Source: Nonomuraea cavernae
GTDB taxonomy: Bacteria; Actinomycetota; Actinomycetes; Streptosporangiales; Streptosporangiaceae
Direction: 5' to 3'
Length of the DNA: 64,000 bases
Assembly (NCBI RefSeq): GCF_014646355.1
Contig: NZ_BMNH01000010.1
Location: forward strand, 153,888-217,887
A program made the position numbers and the translations under genes. Positions within the stretch are counted from its first letter, which is position 1. The number at the start of each line of letters is the position of its first letter. Positions 60,902-64,000 of the stretch are shown piece by piece. The notes below the pieces were generated by a model. It had not been told where the DNA came from and did not search any database. It saw nothing but the letters and a program-made list of their open reading frames with translations.

Positions 60902-61876
60902 ATGCACATCGACAGGGACGTCACTCCGGACTACCCCCTCAGCTGGCAGGCGCGCGCGCTCACCGGTCTGATGCGCGGCACGCTGAAGCCGGTCTCCAGC
61001 CTGCTCATGCGCCACACGCTGGCCCTCGACTGCGCCTCCCGCCTGGGTGACCTCGTGCTGATGGTGCCCCACTCGGCGCCCGAGCACGTCGGCATCCTGC
61101 CGCACAGCTCCGGAGCGTGCGGCGGCGAGTGGGTCCGTGCCGGGCAGGAGCTGGACGAGTCGAAGGTGCTGCTCTACTTCCACGGCGGCGGCTACTTCTT
61201 CTGCTCGCCGAAGACGCACCGGTCCATCACCTGGCGTCTGTCGGCGGTGGCCGGCCGGCCCGTGCTCGCGCTCGACTACCGCCAGGGCCCTATCCACAAG
61301 CTGGCCGACTCGCTGAGCGACGCGCTGGACGCGTACACGTGTCTGCTGGAGCGCGGGCACGCCGCGCGGGACATCATCCTGGCGGGTGACTCCGCCGGCG
61401 GCCACCTCACGCTGGCCGCGCTGCTGGCGCTGCGCGACCGCGGCGTGCCGCTGCCCTCGGCGGCCATCTGCCTGTCGCCCTGGACCGACCTGACCGACAT
61501 CCCACGCCGGGCCAACCGCTGGCAGGACCCGATGCTGCCGGCCAGCCGGGTGCGCTGGCTGGCGCGCCGCTGGACCTCGGGCCTGGACCCGCACGACCCG
61601 CTGGTGTCGCCGGTGCTGGGCGACTTCACGGGGCTGCCGCCGCTGATGATCGTGACCGGGTCGACGGAGGTGCTCCGCGACGAGGCGCGGCGGGCGGCGT
61701 TGCGGGCCCGGCAGGCGGGCGTGCCGGTGACGTACGAGGAGTGGCCGCGGATGCCGCACGTCTTCCCCATCCTGGCGGACGTGCTGCCGGAGGCCCGCCA
61801 CTCCTTCCGCCACATGTCCGACTTCCTCGCCGCGGTGGCCGACGGCTCGTCCCGGGGGGAGACGGCGGCCGCCTGA
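60902..61876 (+). CDS. Alpha/beta hydrolase, hormone-sensitive-lipase family esterase
   Basis: 324 residues. Oxyanion motif YFHGGGYFFCSP; nucleophile serine in LAGDSAGGHLTLA; acid residue in VTGSTEVLRDEA and His in PRMPHVFPILA. Family IV bacterial esterase, acting on short- to medium-chain esters. ATG 60902 has GGAGG at 7 nt. The siderophore gene follows but is separated by an iron box, so they are not one unit. Confidence 0.9.
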   Translation: MHIDRDVTPDYPLSWQARALTGLMRGTLKPVSSLLMRHTLALDCASRLGDLVLMVPHSAPEHVGILPHSSGACGGEWVRAGQELDESKVLLYFHGGGYFFCSPKTHRSITWRLSAVAGRPVLALDYRQGPIHKLADSLSDALDAYTCLLERGHAARDIILAGDSAGGHLTLAALLALRDRGVPLPSAAICLSPWTDLTDIPRRANRWQDPMLPASRVRWLARRWTSGLDPHDPLVSPVLGDFTGLPPLMIVTGSTEVLRDEARRAALRARQAGVPVTYEEWPRMPHVFPILADVLPEARHSFRHMSDFLAAVADGSSRGETAAA

Positions 61877-61910
61877 CCGGAGATCGCACGGCGACTCCGG
61901 ACGCGCGGTA

Positions 61911-61928
61911 GGTTAGGTATACCTAACC
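61911..61928. promoter_or_regulatory. Perfect DtxR/IdeR iron box
   Basis: GGTTAGGTATACCTAACC is an 18-bp perfect palindrome matching the iron-regulator consensus, 20 bp before the siderophore-interacting gene. Confidence 0.88.
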
Positions 61929-61947
61929 AGTCGCGAGGAGTCGTGCG

Positions 61948-62781
61948 ATGACCGACAAGCCGAGGGATCACCATCTGGGTGTGGTGCTGCGCACCGAGCG
62001 GCTGACGCCGCACATGATCCGCGTGGTGCTGGGCGGTGACGGCCTGCGCGACTTCGCGACGCGGGGGCTCACCGACCACTACGTGAAGCTGGTGTTCCCG
62101 CACGAGGGGGTCGACTACCCGACCCCGTTCAGTGTGAAGCAGGTGCGTGAGACCATGCCGCGCGAGGTCTGGCCCCGGCTGCGCACCTACACCGTGCGCG
62201 CCTGGGACCCCGAGACGCTGGAGCTCACGATCGACTTCGTGCACCACGGCGACAAGGGGCTGGCCGGGCCCTGGGCCGCGGGGGCGGTCCCCGGCGACGC
62301 GATCATGATGCTGGGGCCGGGAGGCGACTATGCGCCCGACCCGCAGGCCGCCTGGCACCTGCTGGTGGGTGACGAGAGCGCGCTTCCGGCCATCGCGGCC
62401 TCCGTCGAGGCGCTGCCCGAGGGGGTGCCGGCCCACGTGTTCGTGGAGGTGGACGGCCCCCGCGACGAGCTGAAGCTGGGCGCGTCCGCCGACGTCCAGA
62501 TCTCCTGGCTCTACCGCAACGACCGCCCGCTCGGCGACGCGCTGGTGGAGGCCGTGTCCGCGCTGGCCTTCCCCGGAGGCGACGTGCACGCCTTCGTGCA
62601 CGGCGAGGCGGGGTTCGTCAAGCGACTGCGGCGCCACCTCAGGGTCGAGCGCGGGGTGCCGATGGAGCGGCTGTCGATCTCCGGCTACTGGCGTGCCGGG
62701 GTCGACGACGAGGCCTGGCGCGCGGTGAAGAAGGACTGGAACCGTCAGGTGGAGGCCGAGGAGGCCGCCGCCCTCGGCTGA
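61948..62781 (+). CDS. Siderophore-interacting protein (ferric-siderophore reductase)
   Basis: 277 residues of the SIP/ViuB family. FAD-binding segment RLRTYTVRAWDPETLELTIDFVHHG, then KGLAGPWAAGAVPGD. NAD(P)H domain: HLLVGDESALPAIAASVEAL, HAFVHGEAGFVKRLRRHL and ISGYWRAGVDDEAWR. It reduces ferric siderophores in the cytoplasm to release iron. The perfect iron box upstream implies repression by DtxR/IdeR when iron is plentiful. Confidence 0.95.
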   Translation: MTDKPRDHHLGVVLRTERLTPHMIRVVLGGDGLRDFATRGLTDHYVKLVFPHEGVDYPTPFSVKQVRETMPREVWPRLRTYTVRAWDPETLELTIDFVHHGDKGLAGPWAAGAVPGDAIMMLGPGGDYAPDPQAAWHLLVGDESALPAIAASVEALPEGVPAHVFVEVDGPRDELKLGASADVQISWLYRNDRPLGDALVEAVSALAFPGGDVHAFVHGEAGFVKRLRRHLRVERGVPMERLSISGYWRAGVDDEAWRAVKKDWNRQVEAEEAAALG

Positions 62782-62988
62782 TCTCTCCGGGGTGCGCGCG
62801 GTCGATCGTTCCCGTGCGGCACGTCTGGGGCGAAACACCACTTCAGACCACCAGGCCACAGCCCTTACTCACTCCAGGGGTACGAACGCCTTACCACTGA
62901 TACCCCTTCCGGAGGTCATGCGGAAACGCCCGTCCGATGAGGCCACAGTGTGCTTTGCCGTGTCCCGGACAGGAGAGGCGAAACTCGG

Positions 62989-64000
62989 ATGGCGCGTGGT
63001 TCGAGCGACATGCCTCCAGGCGTGAGGCCGCTTACGGTGGGCGACCCGGTGATCATCGGCCGATATCTCCTGCTGGGCCGGCTGGGCACCGGGGGCATGG
63101 GCGTGGTCTATCTGGCGGAGCACCCAAGGGGCGGTCTGGTCGCACTCAAGACGCCGCATGCCGTGCACCTCAAGGATCCCACGTTGCGCGCCCGTTTCGC
63201 CGAAGAAGTCACTTTTTCCCGGCGAATCGTCCCGTTCTGCACGGCAGCGGTGGTCGAGGACGGCACCGACCGGGACCGTCCCTACCTGGTCAGCGAATAC
63301 GTCCCCGGCCCGGCGCTCTCCCAGGTCGTGGCCGCCCGGGGCCCGCTCACCCCCGATCTGGCCTACGGGGTGGGGCTCGGGGTGGCGGCGGCGCTGGTCG
63401 CCGTGCACGACGCCGGGCTGGTGCATCGCGATCTCAAGCCCGGCAACGTGCTGCTGTCCACTGGCGGGCCCCGCGTCATCGACTTCGGCATCGCCCGCGA
63501 CGTCGACACGCTCGCCGCGCACACCCAGGCCGGCCAGGTCATGGGCAGCCCCGGCTGGGTGTCGCCCGAGCGGCTGACCGGAGGGCCCGCGGTGCCTGCG
63601 TCCGACGTGTTCGCCTGGGGCTGCCTGGTGGCGTTCGCCGCCACGGGCTGCCATCCGTTCGGCGGGGGCGAGGCCGACGTGCTGGCCCGCCGCATCATGG
63701 TCGAGGATCCGCGCGTCGAGGGTGTGCCCGCGCTGCTGCGGCCCGCCGTCGAGGCGGCGCTGGCCAAGGAGCCCGCGGACCGTCCCCAGGCGGCCGAGCT
63801 GCTGCGCGCGCTGCTGGCGGCGGGAGGCGTGGGCGACCCGTGGGACCTGCGCGAGGCCGTCGCGGGCGTGCTGGAGGAGATCTGGACGCCGGTGCCCTAC
63901 CCGGCCGGCGCGGGCCGGGTGCGGCTGGCGCCGCCGCCCGGCGACCGAGGGCCCACCGCGCCCGAGCGCGGTGCGCCGCCGCCCGGCGACCGGCGGCCCG
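62989..64000 (+). CDS. Ser/Thr protein kinase (partial, 3' end missing)
   Basis: 337 residues present; the gene runs off the window. Kinase motifs: Gly-loop GRLGTGGMGVVYLA, ATP lysine in LVALKTP, HRDLKPGNVLL, DFGIARD and SPERLTGG in place of APE. After the kinase domain a Pro-rich segment begins. ATG 62989 has AGGAGAGG upstream; ATG 63010 is the alternative. Similar in design to the kinase at 30969-32456. The spacer 62782-62988 holds no gene. Confidence 0.9.
   Translation, partial: MARGSSDMPPGVRPLTVGDPVIIGRYLLLGRLGTGGMGVVYLAEHPRGGLVALKTPHAVHLKDPTLRARFAEEVTFSRRIVPFCTAAVVEDGTDRDRPYLVSEYVPGPALSQVVAARGPLTPDLAYGVGLGVAAALVAVHDAGLVHRDLKPGNVLLSTGGPRVIDFGIARDVDTLAAHTQAGQVMGSPGWVSPERLTGGPAVPASDVFAWGCLVAFAATGCHPFGGGEADVLARRIMVEDPRVEGVPALLRPAVEAALAKEPADRPQAAELLRALLAAGGVGDPWDLREAVAGVLEEIWTPVPYPAGAGRVRLAPPPGDRGPTAPERGAPPPGDRRP

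Overview
This is a 64-kb stretch of a high-GC actinobacterial chromosome. Codons almost always end in G or C, GTG and TTG starts are common, and neighbouring genes often overlap by 4 bp. The content fits the Streptosporangiaceae, for example Nonomuraea: an ECF42 sigma factor with its YCII partner, LacI-controlled CebE/MalE-type sugar importers, a PF04672 methyltransferase, a FolP2 paralogue and a complete Entner-Doudoroff operon. The genus is an inference, because no rRNA or other marker gene is present. I see no tRNA, rRNA, CRISPR array, insertion sequence, prophage or classical antibiotic cluster. This is ordinary chromosome, rich in metabolism, transport and regulation.

Layout. 1-2.2 kb: end of a cellobiose-type ABC importer on the minus strand, with two copies of the CebR/CelR operator. 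2.2-5.2 kb: ECF42 sigma factor, YCII protein, and a secreted CHAP hydrolase preceded by a c-di-AMP (ydaO-type) riboswitch. 5.2-7.9 kb: Gfo/Idh oxidoreductase, aldo/keto reductase, methyltransferase. 8-13.5 kb: maltose region, with a GH13 alpha-glucosidase divergent from malEFG. 13.5-18.1 kb: a large membrane protein, a secreted beta-helix protein and an ACT-like protein. 18.2-28.4 kb: an acyl-CoA catabolic set (MmgE/PrpD, acyl-CoA dehydrogenase, AMP-ligase, FadR-type regulator) with a metal exporter/ArsR pair, an acyltransferase and a peptidase-S51-like/CysRS-tail fusion in between. 28.3-31 kb: an MsiK-type ATPase and a MalR-like LacI regulator. 31-38.9 kb: a Ser/Thr kinase, then zwf-edd-glk-eda with a divergent ROK regulator. 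39-45.8 kb: iron-box region with a DUF2470 protein and a ribosomal protein S4 gene, a voltage-gated channel, TetR plus DrrAB-type exporter, and a subtilase. 46-53.3 kb: spermidine-synthase-like membrane protein, LCP protein, zinc metallopeptidase, LysR, FolP2. 53.3-58.5 kb: two-component system divergent from a LolA-like protein and ABC exporter. 58.6-64 kb: CsbD, YcnI copper-type protein, small membrane proteins, esterase, siderophore-interacting protein behind an iron box, and the start of a second Ser/Thr kinase.

How the parts fit. Three long-range links can be read from repeated DNA motifs. A near-identical 17-bp element lies between alpha-glucosidase and malE and again upstream of the malR-like gene 20 kb away, next to the ATPase that probably powers both sugar importers. 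A 13-bp identical core lies upstream of the MmgE/PrpD-acyl-CoA dehydrogenase pair and in the divergent promoter of the AMP-ligase and FadR-type regulator, suggesting one regulon. DtxR/IdeR-type iron boxes lie at a DUF2470/S4 divergent promoter and at the siderophore-interacting protein. Sugars taken up by the importers would be hydrolysed to glucose, phosphorylated by glk and routed through the Entner-Doudoroff operon.
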